Source of the DNA: GCA-2717185 sp047517345
Lineage (GTDB): Bacteria > Pseudomonadota > Alphaproteobacteria > UBA8366 > GCA-2717185
Length of the DNA stretch: 16,480 nt
Assembly: GCA_047517345.1 (NCBI GenBank)
Contig: JAKZTB010000336.1
Span: 1 to 16,480 of the forward strand
Direction of reading: 5' to 3'
Under the pieces are notes generated by a model. The model did not search any database. It saw nothing but the letters and a program-made list of their open reading frames with translations, and was not told the origin of the DNA. This document shows, piece by piece, positions 1 to 6,477 of this stretch. The translations under genes and the position numbers were made by a program. Each line of letters opens with the position of its first letter. The stretch's first letter is position 1.

Positions 1-44
1 TCCGAAGCCTCAAAATCTTCCCGCAAAGCAATCGCCGCACCCAT
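1..44 (-). CDS. IS630-family transposase, N-terminal fragment (runs off the window)
   Basis: A minus-strand reading frame opens with ATG at 44 and leaves the window after 14 codons, reading MGAAIALREDFEAS. A good ribosome binding site (GGAGG) lies 6 bases before the ATG. The MG-x-AI-x-LR-x-DF opening is what I know as the start of many alphaproteobacterial IS630-type transposases, which begin with a winged-helix DNA-binding region and carry a DDE catalytic domain further on. The catalytic part is not in the window. The outer end of the element must lie between 44 and about 212, but I could not recognise a terminal inverted repeat or a TA target duplication. The call rests on 14 residues, so it is tentative. 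Confidence 0.55.
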   Translation of the reverse strand, partial: MGAAIALREDFEAS

Positions 45-212
45 GGTAAACCTCCGATAAACCGATTCACCATGATTGATTCAGAATATCTCTCCCTTGG
101 GAATCCCAAAATGAGTCTCAGTCACCGATGTTTGGTATAAATCAATGCCTAGATTTTCCATACCAGACCCACACCCGATCCGGCTGTTCGAAACCCTGGA
201 GTAGCGAAGCCA

Positions 213-477
213 AGTGGATACAATCTAACGCTTGGGTCCCCTACGACGGCTTTGCGAGATCACCGGTTAGGCGCGCGATGCGCCGTGATGCGGGGCCATC
301 ACAAGCGTCGCGCAACGCGGCCGGTGATCTCGCGAAGCCGCCCAGCGGGTCACATCTCACGGTCTCCCGGTGTGTCGAACGCCCTTGCCGATGCGCCGAC
401 ATCGCCGGCGAGCGCGCTCCTGCCGGGAAACCGGGAGACGGGATCGTAGGGGTGCCAAGCGTTAGATTGTATCCACT
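213..477. repeat. 265-bp compound palindromic element with nested hairpins (MITE-like or structured RNA)
   Basis: The element is closed by 34-base inverted arms at 213-246 and 444-477 that pair at 32 of 34 positions; the two mismatches are adjacent (236-237). Inside are two further arms. Arm A pairs 247-266 with 321-340 (19 Watson-Crick pairs plus one T-G position, which is a wobble pair in RNA) and contains three small hairpins at 270-284, 285-302 and 305-318. Arm B pairs 362-371 with 430-439 (10 of 10) and contains hairpins at 389-404 and 405-426. The right arm ends on the last two bases of the stop codon of the haloacid dehalogenase gene. No open frame inside looks like a protein. It could be a non-autonomous mobile palindrome, a structured RNA, or an elaborate 3' end for the neighbouring gene. 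The pairing is directly visible; its function is unknown. Confidence 0.8.
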
Positions 478-1189
478 AGCAGCCCAACTGGCCCGCCAAA
501 TCCTCGAAATCGTCCGCGATAAAGTCGAAATCGTGTTCCGCCTTCACGTCTTTGGTCTGTCCGGGCCCGTACTCCGTGGGCCTCGACACGAACGCAGTCC
601 GCAATCCGCACGCGCGCGCGGCCAGCAGATCGCCGTTATGGGCCGCGGTCATCATCACCTGCTCGGGCGGCAGCCCCAAACGGTCGCAGGCTTCGGTATA
701 GGCCGCCGGAACGGGTTTGTAGTGTCCAACGACTTCCGCGCCCAGGATCGCATCCCACGGCAGTCCGGCACGCTTGGCCATATTGACCATCAAGGCGATG
801 TTGCCGTTCGACTGCGTAGCGATAACGAATTTCGACTTCAATCGCGTCAGGCCCGCAACCGCGTCAGGCCAAGGGTCGAGGCGGTGCCAAGCGAAGTTTA
901 AATGATCTATTTCCGCCTCGCTAAGACCGGATATCCCGGTCCGGTCGAGCATTTCGAGCAGATTTTCCCGGTGCAGGACATCGAGCTTGACGAAACCCCG
1001 CTCGCCGTCGCGGATCCGGGCCATCGCGGGGTCGTACAGCGACCGCCAGCCGTCGGCGAAAGCGACCCAGTCGACATCGAGTCCCTTGCGCGCCGCAAGC
1101 GCTTCGCCTTCGCGAACGATGCTGCTGCGCCAATCGACGACCGTACCGAATACATCGAATATCAAAGCCCTGATCTCGCCGTTCGGCAT
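476..1189 (-). CDS. Haloacid dehalogenase, type II (HAD superfamily hydrolase)
   Basis: This 237-residue cytoplasmic enzyme has the layout of type II haloacid dehalogenases, which hydrolyse L-2-haloacids through an aspartyl ester. Motif I is FDVFGTVVDWR with the nucleophile Asp12. Motif II is TQSNGN with Ser127-Asn128, motif III has Lys158 in GHYKP, and the acidic motif IV region is AAHNGDLLAARACGLRTAFV (residues 182-201), where HN-x-D is the usual subfamily signature. Length and C-terminus (DLAGQLGC) are normal for the family. The ATG at 1189 follows an AAGGGG-type ribosome binding site. The stop codon coincides with the edge of the 213-477 palindrome. The true substrate may be a different small organic acid or phosphate, as is common for such proteins. 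It seems to be transcribed alone. Confidence 0.88.
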   Translation of the reverse strand: MPNGEIRALIFDVFGTVVDWRSSIVREGEALAARKGLDVDWVAFADGWRSLYDPAMARIRDGERGFVKLDVLHRENLLEMLDRTGISGLSEAEIDHLNFAWHRLDPWPDAVAGLTRLKSKFVIATQSNGNIALMVNMAKRAGLPWDAILGAEVVGHYKPVPAAYTEACDRLGLPPEQVMMTAAHNGDLLAARACGLRTAFVSRPTEYGPGQTKDVKAEHDFDFIADDFEDLAGQLGC

Positions 1190-1402
1190 GGCTGCCCCTT
1201 CCCTGACCCGTCAATAGTCCTGCACTATATAGGAGGGCACGGTGAAACGAAGCGTGCGGATGCCCGCGGGCGATCACGGGAATTTGGGCAAACGAATGGG
1301 AACGTTACTAGCGAGTCACAACCGGCAACTGTCTAATAACGCGGTAAAATCACACGCGGTCCGGACGAACCGATCGCACGAAAATATAGACAGGAGAACG
1401 CT

Positions 1403-1672
1403 ATGTTTAAGAAAACTGCAGTCGCCCTGAGCGTCGCGGCGTTTGCCGCATCGAGCGTCGCGCTTCCCGCCGCCGCCGCGAGCCTGGACACACCGGTACA
1501 ACTCGCCGGGTGTAGTCCTTGCAAAGCCAAGAAAGGCTGCAATCCTTGCGCCGCAAAGAAGGGCTGCAACCCCTGCGCCGCCAAAGGCTGCAACCCCTGC
1601 GCTGCGAAAAAGGGCTGCAATCCTTGCGCCGCCAAGGGCTGCAATCCCTGCGCCGCGAAAAAGAAGAACTAA
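1403..1672 (+). CDS. Secreted Cys-rich repeat protein with six CxxC motifs
   Basis: An 89-residue protein with a Sec-type signal peptide (positive FKK start, hydrophobic to about residue 22, likely cleavage near Ala24-Ala26). The mature part is almost entirely GCNPCAAK(K) units: CSPC at 37-40, then five CNPC motifs, making 12 cysteines separated by Ala/Lys linkers and ending in KKKN. Small exported proteins with NPC-rich repeats occur in other proteobacteria, but I know of no established function. Evenly spaced CxxC pairs on a basic periplasmic peptide suggest metal or thiol chemistry; this is inference. A strong AGGAG lies 6 bases before the ATG, and a terminator follows, so it is probably a single-gene transcript. 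No Zur-type operator was seen upstream, although zinc transport genes lie about 1 kb downstream. No modifying enzyme of the DUF692 (MNIO) family is present in the window. Confidence 0.8.
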   Translation: MFKKTAVALSVAAFAASSVALPAAAASLDTPVQLAGCSPCKAKKGCNPCAAKKGCNPCAAKGCNPCAAKKGCNPCAAKGCNPCAAKKKN

Positions 1673-1673
1673 T

Positions 1674-1689
1674 ACGCTAAAACTAGCGT
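1674..1689 (+). other. Small hairpin just after the CxxC-protein stop codon
   Basis: ACGCTA and TAGCGT form a perfect 6-bp stem around an AAAC loop, starting two bases after the stop codon's first A. There is no T-tract behind it, so alone it is unlikely to terminate. It may protect the 3' end or act together with the larger hairpin that follows. Confidence 0.4.
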
Positions 1690-1694
1690 TATCC

Positions 1695-1750
1695 GGTCCA
1701 CGGGGATCGCTCGGACACTCTTGTCCGGACGATCTTCCGTGCACCGTTTT
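1695..1750 (+). terminator. Rho-independent terminator behind the CxxC-protein gene
   Basis: A long imperfect hairpin pairs 1695-1717 with 1722-1745. The closing section CGGACA/TGTCCG is perfect around a four-base loop, and there are a few internal mismatches. GTTTTAT follows at 1746-1752. It sits about 25 bases after the stop codon of the CxxC-repeat gene, so it should end that short transcript and separate it from the YqgE-family gene. Confidence 0.65.
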
Positions 1751-1849
1751 ATCTCCAGCCACCGAGCCATCCGTAGCCCGCGTTCGGCGCGCACGAATCC
1801 CGTATTTCGCTGCAGCACGCGTTGCGGCTATGATCACATCGAAGCAAAT

Positions 1850-1861
1850 CGCAAATTTGCG
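1850..1861. promoter_or_regulatory. 12-bp palindrome ahead of the YqgE-family gene
   Basis: CGCAAATTTGCG is a perfect palindrome ending 18 bases before the ATG at 1880. It could be an operator or a short hairpin close to the ribosome binding site. No matching regulator is visible, so the role is open. Confidence 0.25.
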
Positions 1862-1879
1862 TTATCGGAGCGGTGAGGC

Positions 1880-2518
1880 ATGCCGCGGACCGGCTCGAAA
1901 ATACTGAGCACGACTTGTGCACTAGCCCTTTTCCTAACGGCCCTACTGGCGCCGTACGGCGCCGTTCAGGCGGGCAGTTCTAAGTCGGCGGAAGGCGAAT
2001 TCCTAACCGGAAAATTGCTCGTCGCAAAACCGAGCATGGCTGATCCGCGCTTTCGCGAGACCGTCATCTTCATGGCGCGCCACGACAAATCCGGCGCGTT
2101 TGGTCTCATCGTTAACCGCCCGTTGGGCGAAGTCGAGTACGCCACCGTCGTCAAGAATATGGGCGCCGACCCTACCGGCATCGAAGGCAATATCGCGATA
2201 TTCTACGGCGGTCCGGTGGATCCGAAGCGCGGCTTCATTCTACACTCGAACGATTACCCGCACCCTCCGATGATCCCGGTGAACGACCGCTACAGCATCA
2301 CCATAACCACCGACATCGTTCTCGCCCTGGCAAACGGGTTCGGACCGAAGAAGAGTATCCTCGCGATCGGTTATGCCGGGTGGACCGAAGGGCAGTTGGA
2401 ACGCGAACTCGAACGCAACGACTGGGTCATCGCACCGAGCGACGAGAAAATTCTGTTCGACCGGAAATTCGAAACGAAGTGGAAACGCGCCTACGACCGG
2501 CGCTTCATCGATATATAG
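1880..2518 (+). CDS. YqgE/AlgH family protein with a signal peptide
   Basis: The 212-residue product carries the UPF0301 (YqgE/AlgH) signature. After residue 40 it reads LTGKLLVAKPSMADPRFRET, then a GLIVNRPLG segment. In the middle it has YGGPVDPKRGFILHS, and near the C-terminus GYAGWTEGQLERELERNDW. The function of the family is unsettled; AlgH was linked genetically to alginate regulation in Pseudomonas. Unusually, residues 1-31 look like a Sec signal peptide (basic start, hydrophobic ALALFLTALLAPYGAV, cleavage near AVQA-GS). Family members usually start directly at the core and stay in the cytoplasm. The ATG at 1880 has a GAGG ribosome binding site, and no internal ATG would give a tidy leaderless core, which supports the exported form. 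The gene converges on znuA with a 14-bp gap. Confidence 0.87.
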   Translation: MPRTGSKILSTTCALALFLTALLAPYGAVQAGSSKSAEGEFLTGKLLVAKPSMADPRFRETVIFMARHDKSGAFGLIVNRPLGEVEYATVVKNMGADPTGIEGNIAIFYGGPVDPKRGFILHSNDYPHPPMIPVNDRYSITITTDIVLALANGFGPKKSILAIGYAGWTEGQLERELERNDWVIAPSDEKILFDRKFETKWKRAYDRRFIDI

Positions 2519-2532
2519 AGCATTTTGCGACC

Positions 2533-3516
2533 TTATTCCGTTCCGGAACTCAGGCAACTCACCAGATTATCCGCCATCACTTCGAGTAAGTCGAAGTAGG
2601 CGTCCGATCCCGGCCCGAGCGATGCGCCGAGCGGGTCGAGCACACCAATTCTAAAATCAGAGGCATCCGAGAGAACCGCCAGCGACGACGGTTTGAATTG
2701 AGGCTCCCGGAAAATGCATCGAACGCCGTTATTCTTGATCTTGCGGCGAAGCGCCACGAAATGCTGCGCCCCTGTACGAAGCTCGGGGTCAAGCGTTACG
2801 GTCCCGACCGCGTTCAGCCTGTATCGTGCTTCGAAATACTGGTAGGCGTCATGAAAGACCAAATAGGGAGCCATGCGAACCGGCGCGAGTACTCCTTTCA
2901 AACGCTTGTGCAATCTATCCAGACGTCCGGTCAGCGCATGGCCATTCGATCGGTACCGTGCGGCGCGCAGAGGATCGCGTTCCGATAGCGCCGCGACGAT
3001 AACAGGCACGACCGAACGGGCCCGAAGGGGATCGAGCCAGAAATGGGGGTCGCCCGCATCACGGTTAAGTGCGCCATGCCGCTCCGGCGCTGCACGTTCC
3101 GCTGGTTCCTGCGCGGTCCGCCAAAGTCCTTCTTTTCGATAGGGCAACAACGCAATGGTCTTGGCCAGCGCGACGACCTTGGCGCCCTTCGCAAGCGTTT
3201 TAAGAGATTTTGTCAAAAACCGCTCTAGATCGGCGCCGACCCAAAACACGATATCCGCGCGCTGCAAGAGACGCGCCTGCGAGGGTTTCAACGCGAAACC
3301 GTGCGGTGACCCGGCACCGGAAACCAGAAGCGCCGGTAGAGCAACGCCCTGCATCACCCCGGCGACCAGCGAATGCAACGGCTTAATGGTCGCCACGACA
3401 ACCGGCGGCGGTTGTTCAGTCGCAGAAGCGCCCGCACCAAACATGATGAAGGCAAGCATGGGTAACGCTTGGGTTAGGCGTCGAAGCCGATACCGGGACC
3501 AATTCGCAATCTGCAT
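2533..3516 (-). CDS. znuA: Zinc ABC transporter, periplasmic zinc-binding protein ZnuA
   Basis: A 327-residue cluster A-1 (ZnuA/TroA-type) solute-binding protein with a signal peptide (residues 1-32, cleavage near GASA-TE). Likely zinc ligands are His72 (SPHGFALKPSQ), His158 (DPHFWLDP), His222 (FHDAYQYF) and Asp294 (LDPLG), each in the usual context. The variable loop before the second ligand (about residues 130-156) is normally His- and acid-rich in ZnuA, but here it holds one His among Arg, Glu and Ala residues. The ATG at 3516 lies only 14 bases from the Zur box and has no clear ribosome binding site. Translation may be nearly leaderless, or the start may be a little further in (Met20 is less likely because it removes the basic signal-peptide head). 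It diverges from znuC-znuB and should be repressed by zinc-loaded Zur. Confidence 0.92.
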   Translation of the reverse strand: MQIANWSRYRLRRLTQALPMLAFIMFGAGASATEQPPPVVVATIKPLHSLVAGVMQGVALPALLVSGAGSPHGFALKPSQARLLQRADIVFWVGADLERFLTKSLKTLAKGAKVVALAKTIALLPYRKEGLWRTAQEPAERAAPERHGALNRDAGDPHFWLDPLRARSVVPVIVAALSERDPLRAARYRSNGHALTGRLDRLHKRLKGVLAPVRMAPYLVFHDAYQYFEARYRLNAVGTVTLDPELRTGAQHFVALRRKIKNNGVRCIFREPQFKPSSLAVLSDASDFRIGVLDPLGASLGPGSDAYFDLLEVMADNLVSCLSSGTE

Positions 3517-3530
3517 GGGTTCATTATTTT

Positions 3531-3553
3531 GTTATGTTATATTATAACATAAC
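3531..3553. promoter_or_regulatory. Zur box (zinc uptake operator) between znuA and znuC
   Basis: GTTATGTTATA at 3531-3541, one central T, and its exact reverse complement at 3543-3553 form a perfect 11+1+11 inverted repeat. It contains the TGTTATA-n-TATAACA core known for Zur operators in proteobacteria. It sits in the 104-bp divergent gap, 14 bases from the znuA start and 67 bases from the znuC start, so one Zur dimer pair could block both promoters. The AT-rich core probably overlaps the -10 elements. No zur gene lies in the window. Confidence 0.93.
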
Positions 3554-3620
3554 TCGTGCGAGGGCGCGGACTGTCAACAATTCGATCCGCCTATCGGTAA
3601 GAATGTAGAGGGAATTTCCA

Positions 3621-4388
3621 GTGACGGATATTCAGGCACCATTGGTCGACGCAACAGGTATTGTTCTCGGTTACGACGGTCGGCAGGTGCTCGACGGTGT
3701 CGATCTGGCCATCGCGCGACAGGAAATCGTAACCCTTATCGGTCCGAACGGATCGGGGAAAACCAGTCTCGCACGCGTCCTGCTCGGCCTCACCGTGCCA
3801 CAGCAGGGACGGATCGGGCGCCTTCCAGGGTTGACGATCGGCTACCTGCCGCAACGCTTGAACATCGACAAGAACCTGCCGCTATCCGTAGACCGTTTCC
3901 TACGTCTCGCGGGCCGCATGGGAGGCACCCAGATCGACGACGCATTGAACGACGTTGCCGCGCGCCATTTGGCAAAATCCGATGTCGGCAGCCTGTCCGG
4001 TGGCGAATTGCAGCGTGTGCTCCTGGCGCGCGCGATGCTTCGGGCGCCGGATCTCCTGGTTTTGGACGAGCCGACCCAGGGCGTCGATTTTTCCGGCCAG
4101 ATCGAGTTCTACGAATTAATTCGCCGTATCCGCGACCGGCATGGCTGCGGCGTGCTGATGATCTCGCACGATCTGCATCTCGTCATGGCGGCGACCGACC
4201 GCGTGGTCTGCTTAAATCATCATATCTGCTGTTCGGGCGCACCGGAATCCGTCCTTCAGCATCCCGAATATCTGGCCTTGTTCGGCTCGGACACAGCCGG
4301 ACGGCTGGCGGTCTATGCGCATCACCACGATCACGACCACGACCTGGCGGGCGACGTCGTCGACGCTCACCACCACGAACACCACTAG
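3621..4388 (+). CDS. znuC: Zinc ABC transporter ATPase ZnuC with His-rich tail
   Basis: This is the 255-residue cytoplasmic ATPase of the zinc importer. The Walker A is GPNGSGKTS (41-49), the Q-loop YLPQ (75-78), the signature LSGGELQRVLLARA (125-138), Walker B LLVLDEP (145-151) and the H-loop His183 (ISHDLH). The last 22 residues form a metal-binding-looking tail with HHHDHDHD at 234-241 and HHHEHH at 250-255: ten histidines interleaved with Asp and Glu. The start codon is GTG with an AGAGGGA ribosome binding site. Only two bases separate its stop from the znuB start, so the pair is translationally linked. Expression should be de-repressed under zinc limitation through the Zur box upstream. 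Confidence 0.93.
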   Translation: MTDIQAPLVDATGIVLGYDGRQVLDGVDLAIARQEIVTLIGPNGSGKTSLARVLLGLTVPQQGRIGRLPGLTIGYLPQRLNIDKNLPLSVDRFLRLAGRMGGTQIDDALNDVAARHLAKSDVGSLSGGELQRVLLARAMLRAPDLLVLDEPTQGVDFSGQIEFYELIRRIRDRHGCGVLMISHDLHLVMAATDRVVCLNHHICCSGAPESVLQHPEYLALFGSDTAGRLAVYAHHHDHDHDLAGDVVDAHHHEHH

Positions 4389-4390
4389 CC

Positions 4391-5188
4391 GTGCTCGACG
4401 ATTTTCTCTGGCGTGCGGCGCTTGGCGGTTTCGGTGTGGCGCTCGTCGCAGGACCGCTTGGATGTTTCGTCGTTTGGCGTCGAATGGCCTATTTCGGCGC
4501 ATCCGTCGCGCATACCGCACTTCTCGGCGTGGCGTTGGGATTTCTGCTCGCGATCGACCTGACCGTCGGCATCGCCCTGACTTGTATCTGCTTTGCCACG
4601 GCGATCGTATTGCTGCAGCGCCAAACGAATTTGGCCTCCGACACACTGCTCGGCATTTTGGCGCATGCCGCACTCGCGATCGGCATCGTCGCGCTATCCT
4701 TCATGGAGGGCGTTCGCATCGACCTGATGGGCTATTTGTTCGGCGACATTCTCGCCGTCTCCAAGTCGGATTTGCTGTGGATTTTCGGCGGCGGGGGCAT
4801 TTGCCTCCTCGCATTGATCGCGATCTGGCGGCCCCTACTCGCGATCACCGTTCACGAAGAACTCGCACGCGCCGAAGGCGTGCCCGTTCTCGCCATTCAG
4901 CTGACCTTTACGCTGCTGCTCGCGACCGTGATCGCCGTTTCGATGAAGGTCGTCGGCGCTTTGCTGATCATCTCGCTGCTGATTATCCCGGCCGCAACGG
5001 CGCGGCCATTATCCCGTACGCCGGAATCCATGGCATTTTTCGCCGGTTTGATCGGGATTCTCGCCGTCGCCGGCGGCTTGTTCGCGTCATTCCAATGGGA
5101 CACGCCATCCGGGCCTTCCATCGTCGTCGCGTCCTTCTTCCTGTTCCTCGCGAGCCTATTCGGCGCCAGGTCCCGGACAAGGAGTTAG
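4391..5188 (+). CDS. znuB: Zinc ABC transporter permease ZnuB
   Basis: A 265-residue ABC-3 family inner-membrane permease with about eight hydrophobic segments along its whole length. The family hallmark RRMAYFGASVAHTALLGVALG is at residues 30-50, and the conserved cytoplasmic segment is HEELARAEG near residue 155. KVVGALLIISLLIIPAATAR lies near residues 186-205. The start is GTG, two bases after the znuC stop. It forms the membrane channel of the ZnuABC zinc importer. Its TAG stop shares the tetranucleotide TTAG (5185-5188) with the TAA stop of the convergent decarboxylase-like gene, so the two coding regions overlap by four bases. No terminator fits between them. Confidence 0.92.
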   Translation: MLDDFLWRAALGGFGVALVAGPLGCFVVWRRMAYFGASVAHTALLGVALGFLLAIDLTVGIALTCICFATAIVLLQRQTNLASDTLLGILAHAALAIGIVALSFMEGVRIDLMGYLFGDILAVSKSDLLWIFGGGGICLLALIAIWRPLLAITVHEELARAEGVPVLAIQLTFTLLLATVIAVSMKVVGALLIISLLIIPAATARPLSRTPESMAFFAGLIGILAVAGGLFASFQWDTPSGPSIVVASFFLFLASLFGARSRTRS

Positions 5189-6438
5189 CTATATCGCGAC
5201 CCGCCGCCGGCGACCGCGACGCGCGCACCGGAACGGACTTCGGCGACCTTATCCGCCATGTCCGCCAGGTATGCGTCGGCCGCGTCGGCGTGACCGGGCG
5301 ACAGCATCAGGTGCATGCCTTTCGGCTGGCGCAACCCGGCCGACATCCAGCCGCGGTCGCGCATTCCTTCCGCGACCGCGAATATATCGAATTCGTCCGA
5401 TCCGAACGCCAAGAGGCCAAGCTGATGCCGTCCCCAGAAGCGGAACCCGCCGATCGCCTCCAAGCCGCGCTGGTATTTATCGCGGGTCTCCGTCACGATT
5501 TGCGCCTTTTCCCGGTAGCCCTCGCAACCCAGGTAATGCATCACCGCCCACGCTGCCGCGATGGCGCCGCCGGGCCGCGTTCCCGCCATAGTGGGCGTGG
5601 CCATTTCGCCGGTCGGCCAATCGCCGAACCGGAACAGCTGATGGTGGCGCAGATCGCCGGCACGGTAAAACACGGTGGATGCGCCCTTGGCGGCGTAACC
5701 GTATTTGTGCAAATCGGCCGACATCGACCGTACGCCGGCCAAGGCGAAATCGAAGGGCGGCAGATTGACGCCGTTCATGCGCGCAAACGGTGCAAAGTAC
5801 CCGCCCACGCAGGCATCGACATGCAGCCAAATATCGCGCTCCATCGCGAGGGTCGACAGCGCTTCGATGTCGTCGATGACGCCGAACGGGAAGCAAGGCG
5901 CCGACCCCACCACCATCATCGTCCGGTCGCCAACCGCCGCCGACATGGCGTCGACGTCCGCCGTGAAATCCGCTGCAACCGGCACGCGCGCAACGCTGAG
6001 CCCCAAATAGTCGGCGGCCTTGTTGAAAGCGGGATGTGCCGAATGCGCCGCCACGATCTCGGTTTTCGTGGGCTCCCCTTGAGCCCGCCAATAGTCACGG
6101 CACGTCTTGACGGCAAGCAGGATGCTTTCGGTACCGCCCGACGTCATATCGCCGCAGGCCTCCGGCGGCGCGTTCAGCAGAGACAGGCCAAAATCGACGA
6201 CCTCGTCCTCCATACGCCGCAAACTGGGAAAGGCCGCAGGACCGAGCCCGTTTTCGGAAATGAACAGGCCGTATGCGTCTTTCGCTACGGTCCGCACATC
6301 TTCGCCCGGGTCGAAGACATAGACGCCCAGCCGGCCTGCGCGCCAGTCGAAATCGTTCTGCGCCAAGGCTGCCAACTTAGATTCGATTTCGGGCCAGGAG
6401 ATTCCCTGGTCAGGCAACGCCGCACGCTCAAATGTCAT
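5185..6438 (-). CDS. PLP-dependent lyase/decarboxylase, sphingosine-1-phosphate-lyase-like
   Basis: A 417-residue fold-type I PLP enzyme of the group II decarboxylase family. Visible features are the cofactor-phosphate segment SGGTESI (100-106), His132 in AAHSAHPAF as the probable ring-stacking residue, Asp208 in HVDAC which contacts the pyridine nitrogen, and the Schiff-base lysine Lys245 in DLHKYGYAAKG. The HKYGYA-x-KG wording is typical of sphingosine-1-phosphate lyases and their bacterial relatives rather than glutamate decarboxylases. Eukaryotic lyases have an N-terminal membrane anchor; here there is none, so the enzyme is soluble. The natural substrate could be a phosphorylated sphingoid base or another phosphorylated amine. 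The ATG at 6438 has a GGGGA ribosome binding site and lies 39 bases after the UspA gene, so the two are probably co-transcribed. Confidence 0.82.
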   Translation of the reverse strand: MTFERAALPDQGISWPEIESKLAALAQNDFDWRAGRLGVYVFDPGEDVRTVAKDAYGLFISENGLGPAAFPSLRRMEDEVVDFGLSLLNAPPEACGDMTSGGTESILLAVKTCRDYWRAQGEPTKTEIVAAHSAHPAFNKAADYLGLSVARVPVAADFTADVDAMSAAVGDRTMMVVGSAPCFPFGVIDDIEALSTLAMERDIWLHVDACVGGYFAPFARMNGVNLPPFDFALAGVRSMSADLHKYGYAAKGASTVFYRAGDLRHHQLFRFGDWPTGEMATPTMAGTRPGGAIAAAWAVMHYLGCEGYREKAQIVTETRDKYQRGLEAIGGFRFWGRHQLGLLAFGSDEFDIFAVAEGMRDRGWMSAGLRQPKGMHLMLSPGHADAADAYLADMADKVAEVRSGARVAVAGGGSRYS

Positions 6439-6477
6439 GTGTGTCCCCGCGTCCCGCGATAAATCGATGGCAATCGA

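Noticed and set aside
130..212. A tRNA or IS terminus near the left edge
   Set aside because: A TTCGAA-like T-loop string is present near 186-193, but no acceptor or anticodon stem could be formed, and no convincing terminal repeat was found.
128..901. A 257-codon plus-strand frame through the palindromic element and the dehalogenase
   Set aside because: It is antisense to the haloacid dehalogenase and reads through the hairpins, with no protein-like composition.
1240..1402. An ECF-type promoter (GGAAC at about 1297) for the CxxC gene
   Set aside because: The -35-like string lacks a convincing -10 partner, so no promoter is claimed.
1242..1430. A 62-codon frame with a perfect AGGAGG upstream of its GTG
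   Set aside because: The ribosome-binding match is striking, but the product looks random (basic, no domain) and it overlaps the start of the CxxC gene. Kept only as a remote leader-peptide possibility.
1500..1670. Tandem DNA repeats resembling a CRISPR or minisatellite
   Set aside because: The repeats are in frame and encode GCNPCAAK units with varying codons and lengths; there are no spacers of constant size.
4315..6462. A 715-codon open frame on the plus strand crossing znuB and the PLP-lyase region
   Set aside because: It is extremely Arg-rich, overlaps well-supported ZnuB in another frame and runs antisense through the lyase. It is a GC-rich shadow frame.
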